Counted from the stretch's first letter, positions 16,137-23,390 are shown. The stretch is 35,722 bases of DNA from Oscillospiraceae bacterium (GCA_015065885.1 SVPJ01000025.1:1-35722), one strand, 5' to 3'. Numbers and translations: made by a program. The notes: generated by a model not told the origin, from the letters alone.

Positions 16137-16505
16137 ATGAAAAAAAGTAGTTTTGTTGCACTCGTGATGGGCACGGTCAGCGGCGTTTTGTTTGCGCTCG
16201 GTATGTGCATGGCGCTCTTACCCGAATGGAACGCCTTTACGCAAGGGGTGATCTTCGGCGGTATCGGCATCGTGCTTGGCGTTGTTACGGCGCTGATCTG
16301 GTGTAAGATGGAAAACAAACAACTGCCGAAGATGAGTGCTAAAAACGTGTTTCGTACCGTGTATGCCGTAGCGGCCGCTTTGGTGCTGGGTGTCGGTATG
16401 TGTCTGTGTCTCGTGTGGGAACAGATCGTGTGGGGCACGTTGGTCGGTCTTCTCGGTATCGTGATGCTGATCGCGCTTATCCCGATGGTCAAAGGCATCC
16501 GATGA
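16137..16505 (+). CDS. Small four-helix membrane protein with internal duplication, 122 aa
   Basis: Not assigned to a named family. Four hydrophobic segments are visible (about 7-29, 36-56, 74-94, 97-117). The two halves resemble each other: LGMCMALLPEW...GGIGIVLGVVTALI (21-54) against VGMCLCLVWEQ...GLLGIVMLIALIP (86-116), suggesting an ancient tandem duplication of a two-helix unit. Each half has the same GMC motif. A basic, helix-poor linker (57-72) joins them. The ATG at 16137 is chosen over 16119, because AAAGGAG (16122-16128) is well placed for 16137 and would lie inside the longer version. The stop overlaps the next start (ATGA). Regulation by the divergent TetR is inferred from the shared promoter. 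Confidence 0.82.
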   Translation: MKKSSFVALVMGTVSGVLFALGMCMALLPEWNAFTQGVIFGGIGIVLGVVTALIWCKMENKQLPKMSAKNVFRTVYAVAAALVLGVGMCLCLVWEQIVWGTLVGLLGIVMLIALIPMVKGIR

Positions 16506-17308
16506 ATGCGCTTAAAATTGCCAAAAGCCCATACACAAGGTTGATCTTCAATTTTGCGTATGCCGTCGGCAACTGTGCTGTCGGTCTTTCGGTACACTCG
16601 TGGTGGTTTGTCACGGTGGGCGCGTATTACGCGGTGCTTGCGGTGACGCGTTTTTCCGTTTTGCAAATGCGGCACGGCGATCCCGATGCGGAACGGTTTG
16701 CAAGAAAGATCACGGGTGTGTTGTTGGTGGCGTTGTCGGTCTGCATTGCGGGAATGAATGTTTTATCCGCAATAAAAGACAGAGGCACCGCCTTTCACGA
16801 GATCGTGATGATCGCGATCGCCACATACACGTTTTGGAAAATCACCGTCGCGATCGTCGGTATGGTAAAAGCAAAGACGTTACCTTCTCCCGTAAAAAAG
16901 ACGCTTCGCAATATAGCACTGGCGGATGCCTGTGTCTCGGTCTACAGTATGCAGCGTTCGATGTTGCGGTCGTTTGCGGGCATGAAGTCGGCAGACATTC
17001 AATTATTAAACATTTTAACGGGAACGGCGGTGTTTGCCGTCGTGCTGTTTCTCGGTATAAATTTGATCGGAGGAAGAAGAGTCGATATGGCGAAATCAAA
17101 AATTGTGAAGGCAAACGAAAAAATTGCCGAGGTCGTAACCGACGGTTATAAGAAAATGGAAAAAGGTGTGGTGGACGGTTACAAAGCAATCGAAAAAGGC
17201 GTTACGGCAGGCTACACCAAAATCGAAGATCGGTTTGTAGGTGCGTACCTCACCAAAGACGGCGAAACCGTTGAGGAAGCGAAAGCGCGGCTGAAAGAGA
17301 AGAAATAG
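16502..17308 (+). CDS. Membrane protein with C-terminal amphipathic 11-residue repeats, 268 aa
   Basis: No named family recognised. About five hydrophobic segments (12-30, 33-52, 70-90, 100-122, 172-190) are followed by a charged, helix-forming tail. Residues 215-247 are three 11-residue repeats: GYKKMEKGVVD, GYKAIEKGVTA, GYTKIEDRFVG, then AYLTKDGETVEEAKARLKEKK. The period, the KxxEKGV core and the alternating charges recall alpha-synuclein and apolipoprotein 11-mers, which lie on membrane surfaces as amphipathic helices. The start overlaps the previous stop as ATGA; the two genes are surely co-translated. The stop codon lies in the stem of the convergent terminator. Role unknown; membrane-stress response or envelope remodelling are only guesses. 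Confidence 0.82.
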   Translation: MNALKIAKSPYTRLIFNFAYAVGNCAVGLSVHSWWFVTVGAYYAVLAVTRFSVLQMRHGDPDAERFARKITGVLLVALSVCIAGMNVLSAIKDRGTAFHEIVMIAIATYTFWKITVAIVGMVKAKTLPSPVKKTLRNIALADACVSVYSMQRSMLRSFAGMKSADIQLLNILTGTAVFAVVLFLGINLIGGRRVDMAKSKIVKANEKIAEVVTDGYKKMEKGVVDGYKAIEKGVTAGYTKIEDRFVGAYLTKDGETVEEAKARLKEKK

Positions 17309-17347
17309 TACAAGAGGATTGACCGCATCGGTCAATCCTCTTGTACT
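17307..17347. terminator. Shared bidirectional terminator between convergent genes
   Basis: A perfect 19-bp stem (17307-17325 with 17329-17347), loop CAT. The stop codons of both convergent genes (17306-17308 plus; 17334-17332 minus) are within the structure. T-richness is poor on either side. Confidence 0.75.
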
Positions 17348-18582
17348 GTTACGTAACTGTTTTCGGGTGTCGGGCGGTCGGCGGTGAGGATGACGGTCAT
17401 CCAGTCGCCGCCTTCGCCGAGTGCGACCCCGTCGTCGATGCGTGCCAGCACGGTCACGGGTTCGTAGTCTACCCGCCAAACGGTGGCACCGTTTCGCTTT
17501 TCGGCGACCACCTCCATCACGTAGGTGCCGTATGCGTCGGTATGCACCGCTTCGGGCGGGAGCACGCGGGAATAGATGACGTCGCCGAAGATCGCCGCCG
17601 TGGCGGTGGTGACGGTGACCTGCGGTGTGTGTTTCGCGTTCACCGTGTCTGCCCATCGCGTGATTCCCCACAGTGTGCAAAGTCCTGCGACGGCGCACGC
17701 GACGGCAGTAATGCGCCAAACACGATGGCGGGTGCGTACGGCGGGAGAGTCCTCCGCCCCGAAGCCGGCGGTGAAATGCCGCTGACCGAACAAGAAGAGG
17801 ATAAGCGGCGGCAACAGGAACAGCACCGCGACCGCAAAGGCGATGCCCGCTTGGCTGCGGTCGATCTGCGACAGGAAGATGGACAGCGGATAGGTCTCGG
17901 GCTCTTTGAAGAGTACCAACGGTTGCTCGATCATATTCCAGTATTCCGTGAAAATGAGCATGGACACCGCCCACAGCGTGGGGCGGCATTGCGGCAACGC
18001 CACGCGGATGAAGATGCCCCACTCGCCCGCACCGTCCAGCATCGCAGCTTCGATCTGTACCTGCGGGATCTGCCGCATACGGCGCGAGAGCAGAAACACC
18101 GCAAACGGCGACACAGCGGCGGGCAGGATCACCGCCCACGCACTGCCGAGAAGCCCCAGTGCATCCGCCACCAAGTATTGCGGAAGTAAGGTGACCTGAT
18201 ATGGTAACAGCATCAAAAGAACGTACAAAAAGTATACCCCGGTGCGAAAGCGGTTGCGGCAACGGTACAAACTGTACGCCGCAAACGAGGAGAGTACCAG
18301 TTGCCCGAGCGTGATGGGTAGCGTCAACCACACCGAATTGAAAAAGCGGGTGAGATAGTGCGGCGTTTGCAACAGCGACGTCGTGTATTGCTCGGCGGTG
18401 GGGCGTTGCGGGAACAGCGCCAAGGTGCCGTCTGCCGTGCCGTAATGCGCGTCGATCTCCCGTTGCGGCATGAACGAAGCGGCAACGGTGAGCAGAGTGG
18501 GCAACAAAATGCCGAGTGCCACGGCGATCAGTAATACGAACAGCAGGATGCGTCCTGCTGTTCGGGCGGTGTGATGTTTCAT
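17332..18582 (-). CDS. Carbohydrate ABC transporter permease (MalG type) with C-terminal adaptor-like domain, 416 aa
   Basis: Inner-membrane permease of a CUT1-type sugar importer. Residues 1-275 are an ordinary MalG/UgpE-like permease with six helices and the ATPase-contacting EAA loop (EAAMLDGAGEWGIFIRVALP, 178-197). Unusually, about 140 residues follow: a basic linker, a seventh helix (about 289-308) and an extracytoplasmic domain (315-416). That domain, with VLPPEAVHTDAYGTYVMEVV and VDYEPVTVLARID, reads like the membrane-proximal end of HlyD/MacA-type periplasmic adaptors. The start at 18582 overlaps the upstream permease stop (ATGA), and the family N-terminus begins there. It is last in the importer operon. 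The normal part is certain; the nature of the tail is inference. Confidence 0.88.
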   Translation of the reverse strand: MKHHTARTAGRILLFVLLIAVALGILLPTLLTVAASFMPQREIDAHYGTADGTLALFPQRPTAEQYTTSLLQTPHYLTRFFNSVWLTLPITLGQLVLSSFAAYSLYRCRNRFRTGVYFLYVLLMLLPYQVTLLPQYLVADALGLLGSAWAVILPAAVSPFAVFLLSRRMRQIPQVQIEAAMLDGAGEWGIFIRVALPQCRPTLWAVSMLIFTEYWNMIEQPLVLFKEPETYPLSIFLSQIDRSQAGIAFAVAVLFLLPPLILFLFGQRHFTAGFGAEDSPAVRTRHRVWRITAVACAVAGLCTLWGITRWADTVNAKHTPQVTVTTATAAIFGDVIYSRVLPPEAVHTDAYGTYVMEVVAEKRNGATVWRVDYEPVTVLARIDDGVALGEGGDWMTVILTADRPTPENSYVTVQED

Positions 18583-19454
18583 TCCTCCACCTCCCGACCG
18601 AACCGATCCTCTAACCACAACAGCACTGCCAATACCACCGTCGCCACCAACATGGTTATAACGGTAGCGGTGGAGAGTTTTTGATAGTTCAGGGTACGGA
18701 ACATATTGTTCATAAAGTGTTGGAGCATATATAACCCTTCGCTTGGATAATCCCCCGTAAGGAGATACACCTCGCGGAAGATCTTGAAGGAGTTGGCAAG
18801 CGTCAATACGGTGACGAACAGGGCAGTGGGGGTGAGGTAACGCCACTGTATGTACCAAAACCGCCGCCATGCGCCCGCACCGTCGATGCGTGCCGCCTCC
18901 AACGGCGTTTTCGGGATATGGGTGAGTGCGGCGGAAAACAACAGCACGTTGTAGCCGAGATTTTTCCATAAAAACAGCAATATCACCACCGCACGGTCAA
19001 ACCCTGCCGTGCGCAACCACGCGACGGCGGGGAGAGAAAACAAGGAAAGCAGTTGATTGACCGCACCGCTTCGGTCGAACAGCAGTTGCCACACCAACAG
19101 CACCGATGCGGTGGGCACCATCAGCGGGCTGAGCAACACACTGCGCAACCACCCGCGTGCGGGCAGGCGGCAATTCAATGCCAACGCAACAAGCAGTGCC
19201 AGTGCCACCGTGAGCGGCACGACGACCGCCGAAAACCATGCGGTGTTGCGGGCGGCAAGCCGAAACGCCGTGTTTTGCAACAAGTCGCGATACTGCGCGA
19301 GACCGACGAAGTCGGCGGAAAAGTTATTGTTCAGGAACGAGTAGCGCAGAATGACGAAAAACGGCAACACGAAAAAGAGGAGAACGCCCAAAAGACCGGG
19401 ATACAAGAGAGCGTACGCACCGAAGTGTTTGCGAAAACGTTTGCCCAAGGTCAT
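18579..19454 (-). CDS. Carbohydrate ABC transporter permease (MalF/UgpA type), 291 aa
   Basis: First inner-membrane subunit of the importer. Six helices are visible, beginning with AYALLYPGLLGVLLFFVLPFF near the N-terminus. The EAA loop is EAARIDGAGAWRRFWYIQWR, which docks onto the ATPase. AAGGAGGAT precedes the ATG. It lies 17 nt after the binding-protein gene and overlaps the second permease by 4 nt. No ATP-binding gene is in the operon; in many Firmicutes one shared ATPase (MsmX/MsmK type) energises several such importers, so this is expected. The substrate is probably an oligosaccharide or polyol; sequence alone does not tell. Confidence 0.93.
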   Translation of the reverse strand: MTLGKRFRKHFGAYALLYPGLLGVLLFFVLPFFVILRYSFLNNNFSADFVGLAQYRDLLQNTAFRLAARNTAWFSAVVVPLTVALALLVALALNCRLPARGWLRSVLLSPLMVPTASVLLVWQLLFDRSGAVNQLLSLFSLPAVAWLRTAGFDRAVVILLFLWKNLGYNVLLFSAALTHIPKTPLEAARIDGAGAWRRFWYIQWRYLTPTALFVTVLTLANSFKIFREVYLLTGDYPSEGLYMLQHFMNNMFRTLNYQKLSTATVITMLVATVVLAVLLWLEDRFGREVEE

Positions 19455-19471
19455 GGGTATCCTCCTTTCGG

Positions 19472-21700
19472 TTATTGCTGTTCGTTCAAATACAGTTGCA
19501 CGCGCTCTTGAATACGGGCGGCGGTGTCGGCGGCGGTCGCCTCACCTTTTAAGAAATACGGCACTTCGTCTTCCAAAATGTCGATGATCGCACGGTCGGC
19601 TTGCACCAAGGGCTTCGCGGCGTCGATCATTTCGTACAAACGGTCGATATCCTCTTCGGTGAGCGCCCGCAAGGGTGCGCCCTCGAAGGTGGTCTGGGGA
19701 GTTCCGATGTTGTTGACGAAATTTGCCGCGTCGCGGTAGTAGTCGAGTTGCGCTTCAAAGGATGCGCGGTCGGTGGGGAAACCCGGTTGCTCAAAAGCGC
19801 CCTCTGACAATCCCAAGCGATTCTCCGTCACGGTCAGTTGCAGGAAATCCCATGCCGCGTCCTTTTTATCGGTGGCAGCAAAGATGCCCAATGTGTCTGC
19901 AAATTCCATCACGTGTCCCACGCCGTTTTCGGTGGGGTAACCCGTAAACTGTGCGCCGTCCGCCAGGTTGCAGAGGGCACGTTGATAGAAGGAAAGGTTG
20001 CGCAGAAACAGTGGCATCAACAAAAAGGTGCCGTCCGCTACGGTGGCGTAGTCGGCAACGGGAAGCCCTTGCCCCAGTTGCGCCAGTTTTTCGTCCGCAC
20101 TTTCCAAGGTTGCCATCGTTTCGAGATACGCGATGAAGGTGTCGGTGTCAAACTGTGCCGTGCCATCTTTGATGAAATCGTGTACGGCGATATCGCTGAG
20201 GTAATACATAAAGGTCTCTTCCGCCATATCCGTCACGTCAGCATTGGGGTGGGCGGCTTGCAGAGCGTGCCAGTCTGCCACCGAAAGGGTGGGATACTCG
20301 CCGATCACGCGGCGGTCGCTCAGCATTGTGTTGAGGGCGAAGGCGATGGAAAGGGAGTAGAGGTGCCCGTCGGTCTCGGTCTTTTCCAAAATGCGCGGCA
20401 CGAAGGTGTCGCGTGTGACCGCGCCGCCCGCGTCCAAAAGGGGGTAGAGGTCGAGCAGGGTACCCTGCTTTGCCAACACGGCAGAGGAAAGGTATTCGTT
20501 TAAATACAGCACGTCGAAGTCGCCGCCCGCCAAGAGTTCGGTGTTCAGTTTGGTGACCCCCGCCTTGTCGGGATACAGCGCGTTCGGGTCGTCGTCGTAC
20601 TGCCGATAGTCGATCACCCGTGCGGTGTAATCAAAACGGGTGCGGTTGAAGGCGGATGCGGCGGCGTGGATGCCGTCTCCCACCTCGTAACCCGCGATGC
20701 GCAGGGTGGGCGCCGCTTCGGCGGCGGTGCAGGGGGTGAGGGTGTAGACACCGAAGGCGTCGTTTTCAAACAGCAGTACGCGGTATACGCCGTCCTGCAA
20801 CGTGATATCCCGCACCGCGTCTTTGGTGAAGTTTACGCCCCATTCGGAAAAATCGATCAACGGGTCGCCGTCGGCACCGTAGAGAGTTTCTTCTGCAAGA
20901 TAGAAAAAGTTCTCGCCGCCGCTGCCGCCGAAAAAGCGGCCGTCTTTGAGCTCTTCTGCATGGGTGAGCGGGGCTTCAAGGGACATGGTATCTTTGGCGA
21001 TGGGGTACAGCGTTTCCGTCTGGGGATCCAACACCGCTACCCGTCCGTCACCGAGCATGATGAGTTCGGGGAACGTAGTGATGTTGTCGGAAATATCTTC
21101 CTTAATCAGTTCTCCTGTTTCGATATCTATACGTATCAACCAATACGTCCAATCGGGGGTATCCGTACACTGAAACGCCAGATAAGCGGCGTTCGCATCG
21201 GTGGCGAGCAAAGTGTGGGAATAGTTTAGCCCTGCGTCGTTGAGATTCCACTCGCGGCGGATGGTGCCATCCGTGACGTTGACGGCTTGCAAAACGGAAC
21301 TGTCCGGTGTGGTGCCGCCGTACATAAGGTCGCCTTCGGTGAACAGTGTGATCCATACGGTGTCACCGCCGTACGAAACGTTTATCGGCATGGCACCGTT
21401 TCCGGGGGTAAAGGTCGTCTGATACAGCGTACGTTCCGCCGTATTTGCATAGTCAAATTGTGAAAGCACGGCTGTCTGCGTGCCGTCGGTTGCGTTTTGG
21501 TATTCATAATACGCTGTGTAGGTGTCGTTCGTTGAGAGTTTGGTGAAGTATCGGGCGAACGCCTTTTCAAGAGATACGCTCACGAAGCGGCGGCAGAACG
21601 CCGTTTTTTCGCCCGCAGGAGTAGGGGCGGGAGTAACGTGACACCCGCAAAGGGCGCATAACAGGGCGAGTACGGTGAGCCAAAGGATAGTTTTTTTCAC
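19472..21700 (-). CDS. ABC solute-binding lipoprotein with N-terminal propeller-like domain, 742 aa
   Basis: Membrane-tethered extracellular receptor of the importer. A type II signal peptide ends in the lipobox LCGC (Cys20), followed by a Pro/Thr linker. Residues about 40-325 are repeated beta-strand units with spaced aromatic and Gly-Asp turns (for example VWITLF, LIRIDIETGEL, GRVAVLDPQTETLYPI, YGADGDPL), which I read as a beta-propeller-like domain. Residues 331-742 are a family 1 solute-binding protein (TLRIAGYEVGDGIHAAASAFN, FDVLYLNEYLS, AWDFLQLTV). Ordinary receptors of this class are about 430 residues, so the extra domain is striking. The start codon is GTG at 21700, with AGGAGG 8 nt upstream. 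First gene of the operon. Confidence 0.88.
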   Translation of the reverse strand: MKKTILWLTVLALLCALCGCHVTPAPTPAGEKTAFCRRFVSVSLEKAFARYFTKLSTNDTYTAYYEYQNATDGTQTAVLSQFDYANTAERTLYQTTFTPGNGAMPINVSYGGDTVWITLFTEGDLMYGGTTPDSSVLQAVNVTDGTIRREWNLNDAGLNYSHTLLATDANAAYLAFQCTDTPDWTYWLIRIDIETGELIKEDISDNITTFPELIMLGDGRVAVLDPQTETLYPIAKDTMSLEAPLTHAEELKDGRFFGGSGGENFFYLAEETLYGADGDPLIDFSEWGVNFTKDAVRDITLQDGVYRVLLFENDAFGVYTLTPCTAAEAAPTLRIAGYEVGDGIHAAASAFNRTRFDYTARVIDYRQYDDDPNALYPDKAGVTKLNTELLAGGDFDVLYLNEYLSSAVLAKQGTLLDLYPLLDAGGAVTRDTFVPRILEKTETDGHLYSLSIAFALNTMLSDRRVIGEYPTLSVADWHALQAAHPNADVTDMAEETFMYYLSDIAVHDFIKDGTAQFDTDTFIAYLETMATLESADEKLAQLGQGLPVADYATVADGTFLLMPLFLRNLSFYQRALCNLADGAQFTGYPTENGVGHVMEFADTLGIFAATDKKDAAWDFLQLTVTENRLGLSEGAFEQPGFPTDRASFEAQLDYYRDAANFVNNIGTPQTTFEGAPLRALTEEDIDRLYEMIDAAKPLVQADRAIIDILEDEVPYFLKGEATAADTAARIQERVQLYLNEQQ

Positions 21701-21740
21701 AAAGAAAACCTCCTATAAATTTGGGTTTTTTGTTGGTTTT

Positions 21741-21770
21741 ATTGTAACATATGTCGTATTTAAAAATCAA
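21741..21770 (-). promoter_or_regulatory. Sigma-A promoter of the sugar importer operon
   Basis: On the minus strand: TTGATT (21770-21765), an 18-nt spacer and TACAAT (21746-21741). One TGTAAC half-site (21743-21748) overlaps the -10. Confidence 0.75.
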
Positions 21771-21786
21771 GTTACAGAATTGTAAC
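21771..21786. promoter_or_regulatory. Candidate operator GTTACA-N4-TGTAAC upstream of the importer promoter
   Basis: A perfect palindrome abuts the -35 box. The same palindrome with another 4-nt centre is found at 3324-3339. No regulator gene is adjacent, so the binding protein is unknown. Confidence 0.5.
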
Positions 21787-21845
21787 AACTAATTTTTTGT
21801 GATGAGAAGAAAAGGGGCAGCCGTTGCCGACCGCCCCCGCGTGAA

Positions 21846-22682
21846 TTACTTGTGGGTTGTGTTTTGGAGAATCAGGCTGGCGTCGGTGCTGTTCTTGCTA
21901 CCGTCACCGTTGAAGTCAGCGGCTTCGGGATTTGCCAGGCTGGTAATTGCAATAGAACCAACCGAAAGTTGCAATACCAACCGTGCATCGGTAGAATCCA
22001 CAATACCATTGCCGTCTACGTCGCCGCGGAGCGCGCCGTTATAAGCGAAATAGAAAATGCCACTTAAAGAATAGTAACTTTTGCGGTTTAGTGCCGTTTG
22101 CAAAGTGGTGACATCTCCTTCAGCGGGGTCATAAACATACAGCACGCCACTTGAAATATAGTCGGCGACAACATAATGATTCCCGCCAAAACAAACCAAA
22201 ACAACGTAATGTGCGTCGGTTCTGTTTAGGTAGCTTTCAACCTCATTGGTCATTTTGTCGATAGTATTGAGACCGTTTTTAGAACCGCGATAGACGAGCT
22301 GAGGTAAAACAAGGCTGGTGTTTCCCCAAACATAGTCGCCGGAACTATTTAATGCGCCAACGGATTTACATTTCTGCAAAAAAGTGAGCGGTGTTACGGT
22401 GTCGACGGTAGTTCCCTGCAACAGTGCTCGGTAGCTTTTGGCAGCCATGGCAACAGAAGTGACGACACACCCTTTGTTTGCCATAGGTTTGCCGGGTGCA
22501 ATGGTTTCTAGTCCCCAATCTCCGCCGCCTTGCGCCCACGATTTCCAAGTGGCACCCGTGTGCGGCAGCCGTTGTTCGCTGTCCTTGGAATAGGCGAAGG
22601 AATGAAGGGGCGTAGTGCTGAAACACAACAGGAGGGTGAAGGTCAACAGGATGGATAACGAACGAAACAACTTCTTTTTCAT
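21846..22682 (-). CDS. Secreted papain-like (C39-type) cysteine peptidase with type I dockerin, 278 aa
   Basis: A classical signal peptide (MKKKLFRSLSILLTFTLLL, cleavage near residue 30) is followed by a papain-fold domain of the Peptidase_C39_2 kind. The probable catalytic residues are Cys72 in KGCVVTSVAMA, His169 in GGNHYVVADY and Asp185 in VYDPAEGD. The C-terminus (220-273) is a type I dockerin: two calcium-binding loops, GDVDGNGIVDSTDARLVLQ and DFNGDGSKNSTDASLILQ. It would dock onto a cohesin of a cellulosome or surface scaffold. The base composition is visibly more AT-rich than its neighbours, a hint of acquisition. TAGGAGG precedes the ATG. Single gene with its own promoter; no cohesin is in the window. 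Confidence 0.88.
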   Translation of the reverse strand: MKKKLFRSLSILLTFTLLLCFSTTPLHSFAYSKDSEQRLPHTGATWKSWAQGGGDWGLETIAPGKPMANKGCVVTSVAMAAKSYRALLQGTTVDTVTPLTFLQKCKSVGALNSSGDYVWGNTSLVLPQLVYRGSKNGLNTIDKMTNEVESYLNRTDAHYVVLVCFGGNHYVVADYISSGVLYVYDPAEGDVTTLQTALNRKSYYSLSGIFYFAYNGALRGDVDGNGIVDSTDARLVLQLSVGSIAITSLANPEAADFNGDGSKNSTDASLILQNTTHK

Positions 22683-22719
22683 GGTAAGTCCTCCTAATTT
22701 GATGGTTTTCTATGTTGAT

Positions 22720-22748
22720 CACCCTTTGGTCGCGCGCCCCAATGGGTG
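22720..22748 (-). other. Hairpin in the 5' leader of the dockerin-peptidase mRNA
   Basis: CACCC-T-TTGG pairs with CCAA-T-GGGTG around a 9-nt loop, within the roughly 100-nt leader. It is not a terminator; it may stabilise the mRNA. Confidence 0.4.
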
Positions 22749-22789
22749 AAACACAGCGATTTGGTTGAAAAATCTCGTTTGCTGTATAT

Positions 22790-22818
22790 AGAGTACCACA
22801 CCTTTTAGGGGCTGTCAA
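22790..22818 (-). promoter_or_regulatory. Sigma-A promoter of the dockerin-peptidase gene
   Basis: On the minus strand: TTGACA (22818-22813), a 17-nt spacer and TACTCT (22795-22790). Confidence 0.78.
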
Positions 22819-23064
22819 TAGGATTTGGCAAAATAGTTGTGTAATATAAATATTTTTTTAATTAAAAATTCGACAAAAATATACAAAATATACGAAAAAA
22901 GTCGAAAAACCGAGGGAATGGGCAAAGTGTAGACAAAGCTTGACACCGAGTTTTTCTTGCCAACGTAACGTGCATTGGTCGTATCTACCAATGCCGTGTG
23001 AATTGCGCGGTCGGGTGCGGTGTTCTGCGACGCACTCCCAAAATGCATGGTGAAAACGCCGGTC
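22819..23064. other. Gene-free AT-rich stretch with a hairpin
   Basis: No credible gene on either strand. Bases 22840-22915 are very AT-rich. A perfect 8-bp hairpin (22972-22979 with 22987-22994) follows, then GC-rich sequence running into the repeat at 23065. Its composition suggests old mobile or repeat remnants. Confidence 0.5.
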
Positions 23065-23266
23065 GCCTCCCCTTGTCAGGGGAGGTGATTTTTGCTTGCA
23101 AAAATCGGAGGGGTAGTGGGCACAGCGCCCGCCTCGGGTGTACGGTCAGTCGGGACAATTTCACGGTCATTTTCTCCTCGCCGATTTAAGCGATAGAATG
23201 AACGCCGTCTCACGACGGCTACACCTCATCCGCCCCTGCGAGGCACCTTCCCCTCAAGGGGAAGGC
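23065..23266. repeat. MITE-like dispersed repeat with inverted ends, family A (copy 1)
   Basis: A 202-bp unit. The left end (23065-23087) is a hairpin, CCTCCCC paired with GGGGAGG, followed by GGTG; the right end is the near mirror image, CACC then CTTCCCC paired with GGGGAAG (23244-23266). Between them is a 9-bp hairpin at 23087-23106. The right half (23164-23266) is about 85% identical to 27619-27722. There is no coding capacity and no transposase nearby. Confidence 0.7.
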
Positions 23267-23301
23267 AACACGCGTTGCGGAAATGCGGTCGGTCGTAAAA
23301 C

Positions 23302-23328
23302 GGACGGGTCGGGAGACCCGTCCCTACG
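23302..23328. repeat. Dispersed hairpin repeat, family B (copy 2)
   Basis: GGACGGGTC-GGGA-GACCCGTCC followed by CTACGA, matching the right end of the element at 11148-11225. It directly follows the family A element. Confidence 0.6.
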
Positions 23329-23346
23329 ATGCACGTCGAGTAAACA

Positions 23347-23390
23347 CAAAACACCCTGATACGATCCGGTATCGTATCAGGGTGTTTTTT
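23347..23390 (-). terminator. Terminator of ileS (bidirectional shape)
   Basis: A perfect 15-bp stem (23351-23365 with 23371-23385), loop CCGGT, extended by A and T runs on the two sides. Confidence 0.88.

Noticed and set aside
16119-17308. TetR-controlled multidrug efflux pump
   Set aside because: Neither membrane protein shows MFS, SMR, MATE, RND or ABC signatures; helix number and motifs do not fit.
17332-18969. 545-codon reading of the second permease, starting at 18969
   Set aside because: The additional 129 codons are out-of-frame sequence of the first permease; the ATG at 18582 with ATGA overlap and the family N-terminus is the true start.
22815-23048. Small minus-strand frame upstream of the dockerin gene
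   Set aside because: It covers an AT-rich stretch, a hairpin and a promoter, has no ribosome site, and its translation shows no conserved features I can support.
23065-23330. CRISPR array
   Set aside because: The repeats are few, inverted rather than direct, and not evenly spaced; no cas genes are in view.
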